DNA of 17,037 bases from CAYGZA01 sp964354135 (GCA_964354135.1 CAYGZA010000121.1:1-17037), one strand, 5' to 3'. Shown: positions 8,401-15,386, counted from the stretch's first letter. A program made the numbers and translations. The notes: generated by a model from the letters alone, not told the origin.

Positions 8401-10181
8401 AACTTGCGGTGATGGCAGAGCGACCTGTAGAGGGCATCGGTCAGGTAGTGCAACGCCCCCACGAGGAATGACGCCGAGCCACACGCTGGATCGCAAACCT
8501 TCAGTCCCAGGATCTCCTCGGGGGTCTTGGGAGTCGGCGTCCCATCTTCGGCCTTGTCGTAACAGAGCGGCTCCAGCGTGCGGTGGACGGTGGGCACGGC
8601 CAGTTGCGGCCGGGTGTAGAAGGTGCCGGTTCCCTTGCGGGTGTTGCCCGCCCGAACCAGATAAAACTCACCGGGGGCCACCACCCGGTTGATGAGTGAG
8701 GTGGCCACGGCCTCAATCCGGGTCTGGTACTCGCTGTCCGTTTCCTTCTTTAGCTGCTTGCCGACCAGCCCCGCCAACACCACAGCTTCCCTCGCCCAAC
8801 ACTTGGCGGTTTCCACAGCGTCCAGGTAATCGCCGGTGCGCTGGATTTCCCCGACAACCGATTCCGTCTCCACCACAGGTTCTTCCGTGGTTTCTTCTTC
8901 CGCCTCTTCCTCCTCGCCCTCTTCTTCGGATTCTTCCTCACTTGAAGCCACACTGGCCGTGACCTTTTCCTTCCGCAGCGTGGTCAGCAAGTCCTTGAGT
9001 CCCTTGCGGTCGTTGGCCATCATGTCCTGGAGCCGGGCCAGGGGCAGCACGGGCTCACGCCCGAGGTTGAGAAAGATCTGCGGGCCGGTTTGTTCATCAG
9101 TGCGTTTGAGGCGGTAGTCAAGCAGGCCCTCGTAGATCAGGCCGATGAACTCGGTGCGAAGGTCGGTGTAATCGACCGGGCCTTCCACGTAGGTCTTCTG
9201 ATGGCCCTTCACCACGGGCAGGGGGCCACGGAGCAACTTCCGCAGCACATGGTAGATTGTGGCATCGCCCACCGAGACCGAGTGCTCCAGGATGTGCAAG
9301 GCACGGGCGACCGGATCGGGACTGTGGGCATCGCCGGGGCGGAACAACACCCCGCCATAGGCCCGTAAGGCAAACGCTCCGTGGGCCGAACCGCCGTGGA
9401 TGAGTCGGAACAGGGCCATTAGCCGGGGCCAAGCAGTCTCCCGATTGAACAAGACCTGTGTGCCGCCTTCATGCCGGGTGGCCTCCTCCAGAAGCTCATA
9501 GAGCGACCGGACGCCGTAGGCTTGTTCGTAAATCGGTGCATCGCCTTTGGCTGGCAAGAGCTTCCGAGATTCGGCAAACAGGCACACCACCAGCCGCATC
9601 ACGACCCGCACCGTGGCCTGTAGCAACGCCTCATGGGCCTCGGCATCCGAAAGCCGCCGCTCGGAATCCGAGGCCACGAGCGGGGCAAATAGGTCCGACT
9701 TGGACCGGTGGGCCGTGGACACGTCTTCCAGGATGAGTTCCACCGCTTGCCGGACGTTCTCCCGTAGCACACTGGAAAGGTCCGCTTGCCGTTTGCGGGA
9801 TTCTTCCACGGCATCGAGCAGGCCGCATACGCCGCTCTTGACCGGCTTGAGGGACTCGGGCGAGAGAAGCTGCCGGAGCCCATTGAGTTCTTCTGTGCCT
9901 TGACCGCCGTCGAACCACCGGTCGCTCTCCCATTCGCACCAGGACTCGAAGTCAATCCCAGCATAGACCAGCCGGAACTGGCTACCATTGCTCAAGAGAC
10001 CAAGCCGGTGGCCCGTGCCTCGCAACAACTCCAGGAATCGGGAATAAGCTGTGCGGCCTCGACCACGGCCAACGTGGGGCGAGGTGTCGGCCATCACCAC
10101 GAGGGCGGTGGTGGTGCCGATCTCGTCGGTAAACACGACCCGATGGGGCCGCAGCGTTTCTGTCCGACTGCCGATTCGCAC
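5463..10181 (-). CDS. Eco57I/PglX-type N6-adenine DNA methyltransferase, main part (DrmMI-like)
   Basis: Large class I SAM-dependent DNA methyltransferase, probably methylating adenine to mark host DNA. Shown here from the first GTG (10179-10181) after an in-frame stop: 1572 residues. SAM-binding motif I is DPACGSASFL (564-573), followed by YGVDINPLAVEFA (651-663) and the catalytic NPPW (883-886) after FDAMLG. A glutamate-rich linker lies at about 414-440. The segment GRLGFLVPSGLYTDSGTREL (1011-1030) and the following region match the post-motif-IV and target-recognition part of Eco57I-like enzymes. The natural start is almost certainly ATG 10487, because the same frame continues upstream through a TAA at 10224; from there the protein would be 1674 codons. 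No good ribosome-binding site precedes the GTG. The next gene begins three bases after this stop. Family position resembles class 1 DISARM DrmMI and BREX PglX. With the N-terminal 102 codons detached, activity is uncertain. Confidence 0.85.
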   Translation of the reverse strand: MRIGSRTETLRPHRVVFTDEIGTTTALVVMADTSPHVGRGRGRTAYSRFLELLRGTGHRLGLLSNGSQFRLVYAGIDFESWCEWESDRWFDGGQGTEELNGLRQLLSPESLKPVKSGVCGLLDAVEESRKRQADLSSVLRENVRQAVELILEDVSTAHRSKSDLFAPLVASDSERRLSDAEAHEALLQATVRVVMRLVVCLFAESRKLLPAKGDAPIYEQAYGVRSLYELLEEATRHEGGTQVLFNRETAWPRLMALFRLIHGGSAHGAFALRAYGGVLFRPGDAHSPDPVARALHILEHSVSVGDATIYHVLRKLLRGPLPVVKGHQKTYVEGPVDYTDLRTEFIGLIYEGLLDYRLKRTDEQTGPQIFLNLGREPVLPLARLQDMMANDRKGLKDLLTTLRKEKVTASVASSEEESEEEGEEEEAEEETTEEPVVETESVVGEIQRTGDYLDAVETAKCWAREAVVLAGLVGKQLKKETDSEYQTRIEAVATSLINRVVAPGEFYLVRAGNTRKGTGTFYTRPQLAVPTVHRTLEPLCYDKAEDGTPTPKTPEEILGLKVCDPACGSASFLVGALHYLTDALYRSLCHHRKLDDPAQAKRMTLPYGRPRNGGDSEELLPFPPDDPHRGELFPERVKALLRRHVVERCIYGVDINPLAVEFARVSLWVETLDPELPFSFLDHKIKVGNSLVGCWLDRVEDYPLKAWEREGGDGKNGPRTQRIEEHLKGEKIGNRRTGDGRIKKEMREVIESRFSKQIELFPEQHTTADQVVTQARAEYETLHALPIAGPDERERFYREHVQASPALRRLKQAMDEWCAIWFWPADEESLRFVPVPLSFHRPSEKALAIIEQVAGNTKFFHWELEYPDVFTPQRSGFDAMLGNPPWEVMKPISKEFFTEYDPLYRTYDKQAALRRQQELFDGVPGVKDRWDDYSAGFKALANWVRSVSGPFDLSLARGKRDGELAAIWEKARSGRIGFANRPTPFCHQGGADLNSFKLFLEVAHHRLSVVGRLGFLVPSGLYTDSGTRELRQLFLDQSTWEWLFSFENKKKIFAIHGSFKFAATIVDRQRTSSPLRAAFMIHDLAAWERAEPPVFEYDRALIPLFSPRSKSLPEVRTQRDLALCRTIYANSFRIGDNAPGWEITYATEFHMTNDSKHFPPLEKWKAKGYRPDIFGHWIGPDGDIALSLYEGRMIGQFDFSKKGWVSGKGRTAVWREIPFDNKTIEPQFLMSEVFARSIPDVAVLTFAYMRISSATNARTIIGCCLSGVPSGDSVFHLRLTHGELPEYLLLAASLSTFVFDFVARQRVGGLNMSWFIVEELPLPTRFTQGASVRRLIESVARLSFLHRRFAPEWLKLKHLYPELAESEWKHWWAITEADRLRLRVEIDALCADLYGLDPDDFDWIVRDDPTDPKGFYRVDRKLPFRERLTGLAATAFRALKDGKWSAETAPSLLNDEFFEILGIPELTNAEAAKAKGLPGPLIQKRDGCHVWKPENFPPDDPRHGWTWDDCWKDAVALLGSDEAVQQYVAGGQGTAGGQETKKESTGPEDLFGSPIPTDLFGNEIRKKTKWSR

Positions 10182-10223
10182 CGGGGCGGTGAGATTCGTG
10201 CGGATGTCGTGCTGCTTGGCTAC

Positions 10224-10226
10224 TTA
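10224..10226 (-). other. In-frame premature stop codon (TAA) in the methylase gene
   Basis: The minus-strand codon at 10224-10226 reads TAA, with GGG (Gly) before it and GTA (Val) after. Codons on both sides are in one phase: 10487 down to 5463 is exactly 1675 codons, including this TAA and the final TGA. No indel is therefore needed, and a single substitution from a codon such as CAA, GAA, AAA, TCA or TAC would explain it. The next possible starts in frame are GTG at 10179-10181 and ATG at 10092-10094; neither has a clear ribosome-binding site nearby. Confidence 0.85.
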
Positions 10227-10487
10227 CCCGTGGCCGCACTCAACATACTTTTCCAACAGCGCATCGACCCATTTCAGGATTGTCGCCTCGTCCCGGTCGG
10301 CGTTTTCCTCCAGATCGGCAGTTGCGGAGACGAAGCGAGTGTATTCGTTCCGCAGCTTTTCCAGCAGGGGAAACCGTGCAGCAGACGGTGCCGAAGCATA
10401 GCGTTCCACCATCACGACGGGCGAAAGGAGCAAGCCTTGATGCCGCAACCGTGACCACCAAGCGTGTGCAGTGTCGGCCTGACTCAT
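10224..10487 (-). CDS. N-terminal 87 residues of the methyltransferase, cut off by an in-frame TAA
   Basis: This ORF is in the same reading frame as the 1572-residue methylase ORF and is separated from it by one TAA plus 14 sense codons (VAKQHDIRTNLTAP, then VRIGSRTETL). Its start ATG overlaps the drmD stop as ATGA, and GGAGG at 10498-10502 sits ten bases upstream, so initiation here is well supported. The sequence contains WWSRLRHQGLLLSPVVM and WVDALLEKYVECGHG, and reads like the natural helical N-terminus of this methylase family as I remember it. I therefore treat it as a piece of the methylase rather than a separate small gene. An independent 87-residue accessory protein is possible but less likely. 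Confidence 0.75.
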   Translation of the reverse strand: MSQADTAHAWWSRLRHQGLLLSPVVMVERYASAPSAARFPLLEKLRNEYTRFVSATADLEENADRDEATILKWVDALLEKYVECGHG

Positions 10488-13400
10488 GGCTGCAAGTCCT
10501 CCGCAGCCGCAGGAACCAAATAGGTCATGGCCAACGGCAACACCCGGACTTCCCGCAACTTGAACCGCTTGGGCAAGACGACTTTGATCCGATTGTCCCG
10601 TTCTCGGGTGAGCAACTCACGGGTCCGCTCCACATCTTGCCGCAAAACGGCCACCTGCTGTTCGAGTTCTTGGACCCCCAGTTCAGCTTCCTCCTGGATT
10701 TCCTCGAACAAAGCCAACTGCATTGCCTCCGTTCGTTGCTGCACCAGTTCCTTGGCGATCCTTCGGAGGGCCTGTTCCCGGCTGCGGTCCTGCAACTCCC
10801 GAATGCGATACTGGTAGCTTTCCTCGGCGGCTTGGAGTTCCCTCTCCAGCGTTGAATCAGCCCGGCGTTGCAGCACGGTCTGCATTTCTTCCTCTTGGCT
10901 ACGCAGAAACGCCTCCAACCGTTCCTTGTGCTGGAACCAATGACCACGCAACGTGCGAACCCAATCATCCCGTCTGGCCATGGACTTGATCGGGTGGAAC
11001 TCGCTGCCCAGCACAATCCGCTGGAATTCATCTTCCACGGGCGTAAGGCGGTCACCCTCAACACGGAAGACGGTGGCGACCACTTCATCGTGAACCGGCT
11101 CCCGCAGTTCGTTGATCGCCGTGATGGTGTATTGGAAAGTCAACAGGGCCTCGAAGCCCGATTTGTGCAGAGCGGCAATCGACCAGCGGAAAACAGCGTT
11201 GTGGCCTTCGGGGTCGTGTAACTGACGGCAGAGGGTAGCCATCGCCTGCCGCATCACCGGGTGGCCCAACCGCATGAGGGCCTGATGCTTCTTCAGCCGC
11301 AGTACCCTCCGGCCCGAGATCTCCTCTTCCACGAGGGCGGTATCAAACACCAGTTCCATGCGGTCGGTGCGTGAGCCCACGGTGAGCGTTTGCCGGGCAA
11401 GCCCTTCCCAACGGGGCGGGGGCTTGAGGCGGTAGAAGCCGGACTTGCCGGTGATCTCCTCCAGTGACCCTCGCCCTTCAACCGCAATGGATGCCCGGAG
11501 GATGTCGATCAAAGCCTGGGAAGAAATCCCCAACCGGGTTTCCGTGCTCTCCAGCAGTTCCTTGGCCCGGCGATCATCGTGAGTGATCTCCTCAGCGGAG
11601 GATTGCCCAAGCTCAGCCCGCTCGGGACTGGTCGCAATCTGCTGATCGACGAATGCGTTGAGCCGATCAAACGAGGTGGTCTGTCCCCGAAAATGACGCT
11701 GGATGGCGGCACTGAACACCCGCTCGACGCTACCGAGGTCTTCTCGAACCTGCTCCACCTTCTTGGCGACCTTCAACAAGAAGGTCAGGTCTTCCTCCTG
11801 GTCGCAGCGGAAGTAGAAGACGCTGACATCCCGCCATTGACCGTAGCGAGACACACGCCCATTGCGTTGCTGGATTCTCGACGGCGACCAGGGAATGTCG
11901 TAGTGGATGACCCAGCGGCAGCACTCCTGCATGTTGATGCCTTCCGAAGCGGCATCGGTGGCCAAGAGGAGCCGCACGGCGGCCGTGGGGTCTTCAAACT
12001 CGGCCTTGACCGCCTCGAAATCATCGAGATCCATGCCGCCGTAGAGAAGCCGCAGCGTGTTCTTGTCGAAACCCTCCTGGAGAAGCCGCTGCTCTAGGTA
12101 GAACAACGTCTCCTTATACTCCGTGAAGACGATCAACCGTTCATCGTCCCGGAGCTTGCCCTTGACGAACAGGTTCTTCTTGATCCATTGGACCAGGGCT
12201 TCGGTCTTGGAGTCGGACTTCCGGGCCAGTGGGGCGAGTTTGCCTTCGTCTTCGACAATCCTGCGGGCGAGTCCGAGGGCCTCAAGGGTCTTCTTGACCT
12301 TCTCCAGCGGTTCTTCTTGAGATCGCCCTTGACTGCGGAACCACGCCCCGGCGTAGCGAGCGGCGTCTTCTTCAAGCACGGTTCGCTCATCGTCGCTCTT
12401 GGTCTGCTCTTCGGCCCGCTCCGCTGAAACACGGGCCATGTCGAAGAGAGTGGCGTCCTGGGCCTCCTCGGACTCTTCCAAATGCCGCCACCAAGTCCGG
12501 GCAAAGGCATACGGGCAAGACAAGAGCCGCTTGGTCAGCAGAGAGTAAACGAACTCGCCGACCCATCGTTCCGCTTGAGATGCGGTGCTCAGTGCGGCGT
12601 GTCCTCTCCTCCGATACTCCCGCAACGCACCGAACAAGGCCGCTTCCTGTGCGGACATTGGAACGGGGATTTCTTCGGGAGGGAGTTGCTCGGCGAAGGG
12701 GGGCCGGAGGGATTGCTTGTTGATTTCTTCCTTGAGGCGGCGGACCCGGACTTCTGCCAAGTGGGCTTTGTCCTTGTCATCCATCTGGACATCCATCTGG
12801 AACCGGATCGGGTCGAGCAATTCCAACAGCCCCGTGAAACAGACGGTCTTGCCGTTGTGGGGCGTGGCCGAGGCGAAGAGACGGTGCTCGAACAGGAAGC
12901 GGATCTCCCGCAACATCCGGGTCCGCTGGCTGGCACGGCTGCCGCTCTGCGGGGCGAAGTGATGGCATTCGTCCACGATCAGAAGATCCCAGGGGGCATG
13001 GGCCATCGTGCGGCCATCGGTTTCGGCATCCGGTCCAACTCCAGATGCTTGGAGGAACTGCTGCAACACGTCGGGCATCCGCAGGTAGTCCATCGACGTG
13101 ATGATCCGTGGGAAAGCCTTCCACGGGTTCGTGTCGATGCCCATGCGGCGGCGAAGCTGGAAGGTCGAGTCGGAGTCGATGATCTCGAAATCGAGGTTGA
13201 ACTTCCGCCGAAGCTCATACTTCCATTGCCGTTGGAGCATGGCCGGGCAAACGACAAGGATTCGGCGGATTCGGCGGCGCAGGAGCAGTTCTTCCAGCAC
13301 CAAACCGCACTGGATGGTCTTGCCCAAGCCCACACCATCGGCCAACAGCAAACTCACTCGGGGCATGTAGAGGGCTCGGATCACCGGGTCCAACTGATAG

Positions 13401-13777
13401 TAGTGGACCTGGATCGCCGAGTTCCAAACCCCCAACAGAGGCTCATTCTCGATGCCTTCGGACTCCCGAAGCCGGTTCAACCGAGTCCAGCGATGGGCGT
13501 TGACGAACGCTTGAAGAACGTCTGGGCTGTCGGGGCGGTGCTCATCCACCCTCGGCAGCGAGGTCTTCCCCAGCACCAACGCTGTGGTTTCCACTTCCCA
13601 AAGCAGTTGCTCGGCTTCGGGGTATCGGAAATCGTCGAGGTACTCGACCTCGATGATGTTGAGGCGACCTTGGGCGGTGCGGGTGTCATAGGGTTCAACC
13701 GCTCGCACCGTCGCAAGGCGGTTGCGGACCCGCACCGCTTGGCCGACTTCAGGCACAGGAACTATCTGCGTTGTCAT
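10484..13777 (-). CDS. drmD: SNF2-family helicase, DISARM DrmD-like
   Basis: Protein of 1097 residues, first gene of the operon. The N-terminus (about 11-62: VGQAVRVRNR, then VEYLDDF and LLWEVE) is the small beta-rich module I associate with DrmD. The SNF2 ATPase follows: Walker A ADGVGLGKT (146-154), DECH (269-272), SATPHNG (303-309). The C-terminal helicase domain spans about 545-660, with LIVFTEYKET, ATDAASEGINMQ (606-617) and QQRNGRVSRYGQ (636-647). A glutamate/arginine-rich coiled coil covers about 955-1065, ending in RVLPLAMTYLVPAAAEDLQP. Length and domain order fit DrmD of class 1 DISARM; the related BREX type 3 helicase BrxHII is the main alternative. In such systems the protein is expected to translocate on DNA. 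AGGA at 13785-13788 lies seven bases before the ATG. The stop overlaps the methylase start (ATGA), which implies coupled translation. Confidence 0.85.
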   Translation of the reverse strand: MTTQIVPVPEVGQAVRVRNRLATVRAVEPYDTRTAQGRLNIIEVEYLDDFRYPEAEQLLWEVETTALVLGKTSLPRVDEHRPDSPDVLQAFVNAHRWTRLNRLRESEGIENEPLLGVWNSAIQVHYYQLDPVIRALYMPRVSLLLADGVGLGKTIQCGLVLEELLLRRRIRRILVVCPAMLQRQWKYELRRKFNLDFEIIDSDSTFQLRRRMGIDTNPWKAFPRIITSMDYLRMPDVLQQFLQASGVGPDAETDGRTMAHAPWDLLIVDECHHFAPQSGSRASQRTRMLREIRFLFEHRLFASATPHNGKTVCFTGLLELLDPIRFQMDVQMDDKDKAHLAEVRVRRLKEEINKQSLRPPFAEQLPPEEIPVPMSAQEAALFGALREYRRRGHAALSTASQAERWVGEFVYSLLTKRLLSCPYAFARTWWRHLEESEEAQDATLFDMARVSAERAEEQTKSDDERTVLEEDAARYAGAWFRSQGRSQEEPLEKVKKTLEALGLARRIVEDEGKLAPLARKSDSKTEALVQWIKKNLFVKGKLRDDERLIVFTEYKETLFYLEQRLLQEGFDKNTLRLLYGGMDLDDFEAVKAEFEDPTAAVRLLLATDAASEGINMQECCRWVIHYDIPWSPSRIQQRNGRVSRYGQWRDVSVFYFRCDQEEDLTFLLKVAKKVEQVREDLGSVERVFSAAIQRHFRGQTTSFDRLNAFVDQQIATSPERAELGQSSAEEITHDDRRAKELLESTETRLGISSQALIDILRASIAVEGRGSLEEITGKSGFYRLKPPPRWEGLARQTLTVGSRTDRMELVFDTALVEEEISGRRVLRLKKHQALMRLGHPVMRQAMATLCRQLHDPEGHNAVFRWSIAALHKSGFEALLTFQYTITAINELREPVHDEVVATVFRVEGDRLTPVEDEFQRIVLGSEFHPIKSMARRDDWVRTLRGHWFQHKERLEAFLRSQEEEMQTVLQRRADSTLERELQAAEESYQYRIRELQDRSREQALRRIAKELVQQRTEAMQLALFEEIQEEAELGVQELEQQVAVLRQDVERTRELLTRERDNRIKVVLPKRFKLREVRVLPLAMTYLVPAAAEDLQP
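10498..10502 (-). promoter_or_regulatory. Ribosome-binding site of the methylase gene
   Basis: GGAGG on the minus strand, ten bases before ATG 10487 and inside the last codons of drmD. It decides the start: translation begins at 10487, so the premature TAA at 10224 is met after 87 codons and is not simply upstream of the true start. Confidence 0.7.
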
Positions 13778-13868
13778 GTGGGCGTCCTGATCTCCAACTC
13801 GCAGTAATGCCGAGGCTTTCCTCCGGTTGGGAGACTCCTGGACGGTCTCCGTCGTCTCGCCTCCCGTT
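13778..13868 (-). promoter_or_regulatory. Leader of the operon with an inverted repeat and ribosome-binding site
   Basis: This 91-base gap separates drmD from the truncated ORF upstream. It holds AGGA (13785-13788) and GGAG (13792-13795) ahead of the ATG, and a perfect six-base inverted repeat GGAGAC-N9-GTCTCC at 13830-13850. The repeat could be an operator or a small RNA hairpin in the leader. No convincing -35/-10 pair was found in this gap or just upstream, so the operon promoter is not located and may lie further up. Confidence 0.3.
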
Positions 13869-14354
13869 TCAGCGGCCGTGGATCGCCGATGCGGCCAACA
13901 GCCCCCTGGTAGATGGGTATTCTAAGGCGCAGGCGATGTGCGGTTCCTTGACCTCCGGGAGCACCGACCAGAGGAAGCGGGTTGCCGCGTGGCGATTGGG
14001 TTCGGCCAGGGCGGTGCGGCAGATACGTTCTACCTGCCCCAAGTCCAGGTCAAGGAATACCGGAGGGCTTTCGCCCGCAGGGCCGCACAGCGCCGCCCGG
14101 TCGCCGTGGAGGGCAACCAGCAGAACCGGGGTTGCCCGACCACCCTGGCGGTTCTTCCACGCACTGCGCGGCGCATCCTGGGTGGGCTTGCGCTCGCTGC
14201 GGGCGACGGCGACTTCCAGCCCACCGGAGCCCGGGCCGATCATCAGCCCGAGCGGCTCCAGCGGGCCGGCGTCGGCCAGGGTCAGCGGTCGCAGTTCCAG
14301 GTCGGCCAGAAAAGTCTTGGAGTCCATAGCACGACTCGCTGGGCGCGTCGGCAT
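13869..14354 (-). pseudogene. Truncated N-terminus of an Eco57I-type restriction-modification protein (probable remnant)
   Basis: ORF of 161 residues, or 152 if the ATG at 14325-14327 (MDSKTFLADLELRPLTLADA) is used; neither start has a strong ribosome-binding site. The central part, including LLVALHGDRAALCGPAGE, FLDLDLGQVERICRTAL, EPNRHAATRFLWSVLPEVKE, matches from memory the first about 150 residues of a roughly 1000+ residue family of Eco57I-like restriction-modification proteins of Streptomyces and Planctomycetes. In those the next words would be of the type PGLRNEGLFATHE. Here the frame instead runs into about 20 unrelated residues and stops, and I could not find the continuation in another frame. 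No methylase motif is present. It lies upstream of drmD on the same strand. It may be a deletion scar, or a small protein that reuses this domain. Confidence 0.5.
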
Positions 14355-14536
14355 CAGCGCAGAACGATCCCGCCGGTCGGCGGACGCTCTGGGACGCCCC
14401 CCATCATAAGGGCCGGCGAGCCCCGTGGGAATCCTGGCCGGGAAAAAGAGTTGGCGATGCCTCTTCGAGAGAAGACGGTCTGGCAGCCACCTGAGACAGG
14501 CCGCTCCGGGTAGTTTCGCTAGAAGGGGGGCGAGGA

Positions 14537-14570
14537 ACCTCCCACCAACGAGAAGTGAGTCGGGGGAGGT
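14537..14570. repeat. Inverted repeat 1 (7-bp arms)
   Basis: ACCTCCC at 14537-14543 pairs perfectly with GGGAGGT at 14564-14570, with a 20-base loop. No run of T follows on either strand, so it is not a classic intrinsic terminator. It directly abuts the second inverted repeat. Confidence 0.45.
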
Positions 14571-14571
14571 A

Positions 14572-14610
14572 ACCCCAATATCCGCTCCGGGCGTCGCAAG
14601 GGCTTGGGGT
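14572..14610. repeat. Inverted repeat 2 (7-bp arms)
   Basis: ACCCCAA at 14572-14578 pairs perfectly with TTGGGGT at 14604-14610, with a 25-base loop that contains one copy of the direct repeat CCGCTCCGGG. With the preceding repeat it forms a 74-base structured block downstream of the zinc-ribbon gene. Confidence 0.45.
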
Positions 14611-14645
14611 GAAACAAGATGCGCGAAATTGCGGTCCGTCCAGAC

Positions 14646-15050
14646 TTATTGACCTGCCTCGACGTCCGACGCAGTTTGCAGGAGACGTATCATGGCCCAG
14701 AACTGCCGCAAGACGCCGGCCGAGCCAGGGCGAAGAGCGGCGTACATGAGGGACTGCCGATGCCAGAACCGGGCCAGGCGCCGGAGGCCGCCGAAACGCC
14801 GGACCATGATTTTGACCAACGCCGTGACCTGCCCGGTGTCGGTTGCAGCGGCGAGTTGCCGGGTGAAGTCGTCCAGGGCCCCTTGGGCACGGCGGGCGCG
14901 GTAATCGCGCTGATACGAAGACCAACATGTTTTGCACAACGTGTGCCTCTTGCCGCTCGCTCGGCAGCGCAGGCGGAACTGGGCGACGGGGCGACGTTCG
15001 CCGCAGCCGGCACAGGTTTTCAAGGGGACGGGCGTGCTGGTCGCAATCAT
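14646..15050 (-). CDS. Small zinc-ribbon protein, unknown function
   Basis: Protein of 134 residues from ATG 15050 (MIATSTPVPLKTCAGCGERR). An upstream in-frame ATG at 15083 exists, but GGGAG lies about eight bases before 15050, which favours the shorter form. Cysteine pairs C13/C16 and C39/C42, with basic residues around them (KRHTLCKTCWSSYQRDYRARR), look like a zinc ribbon of the kind found in HNH-associated and phage-related proteins. The rest is helical and basic, with hydrophobic stretches such as LVKIMVRRFGGLRRLARFW. No catalytic HNH motif is visible. On the minus strand TACAAT at 15070-15075 could be a -10 element, but no -35 accompanies it. It could be a small DNA- or RNA-binding protein. 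Its relation to the defence operon is unknown. Confidence 0.6.
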   Translation of the reverse strand: MIATSTPVPLKTCAGCGERRPVAQFRLRCRASGKRHTLCKTCWSSYQRDYRARRAQGALDDFTRQLAAATDTGQVTALVKIMVRRFGGLRRLARFWHRQSLMYAALRPGSAGVLRQFWAMIRLLQTASDVEAGQ

Positions 15051-15386
15051 GTGGTCTCTCCCTACCGCTAATTGTACCACCAACGCCGCGCGGCCGGGCG
15101 GAGTGCGAAACGGCGTGGTTGGCCGGGAGGCCGCTTGACAAGGCCGTTGGCTCGGGGGGACACTTCCTTACGCCTGGACTGTGCCGACAAGCTGGCCGTG
15201 TGCTTCGGGCTGGAGTTGGTAAAACGAAAAGCCAATCCGTCCGGGAGAGTCAGATAGGTTCGCGTTCTTCGTCAGTTTCGGCCCACGGGGAAACCCGGGC
15301 AAAGAACATCGGGTGCCGGCGTCTCTGTGTGGATAGATTCGGAGCGTTTCCAAACCGCAGTAAGACTCGAAGAGGAGGGAATCGCC
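15051..15386. other. Intergenic region between divergent genes, no gene seen
   Basis: The zinc-ribbon gene leaves leftward and the micro-ORF and 245-residue gene leave rightward, so promoters for both should lie in these 336 bases. A TTGACA at 15135-15140 on the plus strand has no recognisable -10 about 17 bases on. Open frames crossing this stretch (for example on the minus strand from 15551 to 15168) have no ribosome-binding site or recognisable motif. Nothing else could be supported. Confidence 0.4.

Larger units (their letters stand above)
14355..14645. other. Intergenic region with two tandem inverted repeats, no gene seen
   Basis: No convincing coding frame in these 291 bases. It contains two adjacent inverted repeats and a ten-base direct repeat CCGCTCCGGG at 14501-14510 and 14582-14591. 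It lies downstream of the zinc-ribbon gene and upstream of the truncated ORF, both on the minus strand, so it must carry any terminator of the former and any promoter of the latter. Neither is clear. Confidence 0.5.

Noticed and set aside
10182..10240. Frameshift rather than nonsense mutation in the methylase
   Set aside because: Codons on both sides of the TAA are in the same phase (10487 to 5463 divides by three), and the residues between stop and GTG (VAKQHDIRTNLTAP) read as plausible protein.
75..13777. BREX type 3 locus
   Set aside because: It shares an SNF2 helicase and a PglX-like methylase, but no PglZ, BrxC, BrxA or BrxF protein is present, and the DUF1998 helicase fits DISARM/Druantia better.
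12482..13807. Plus-strand open frame of 441 codons opposite drmD
   Set aside because: Antisense to clear SNF2 motifs, with low-complexity composition typical of a shadow frame and no ribosome-binding site.
14600..14645. Group II intron or other ribozyme end
   Set aside because: A GTGAAAC and GCGCGAAA stretch looked suggestive, but no domain V-type hairpin could be drawn and no reverse transcriptase is nearby.
15135..15140. TTGACA as a promoter -35 element
   Set aside because: No -10-like hexamer occurs 15-19 bases downstream.
14404..15141. Minus-strand frame of 245 codons over the zinc-ribbon gene
   Set aside because: The alternative frame 14646-15050 has two CxxC pairs and a ribosome-binding site; the longer frame has neither and is Arg/Pro/Ser-rich.
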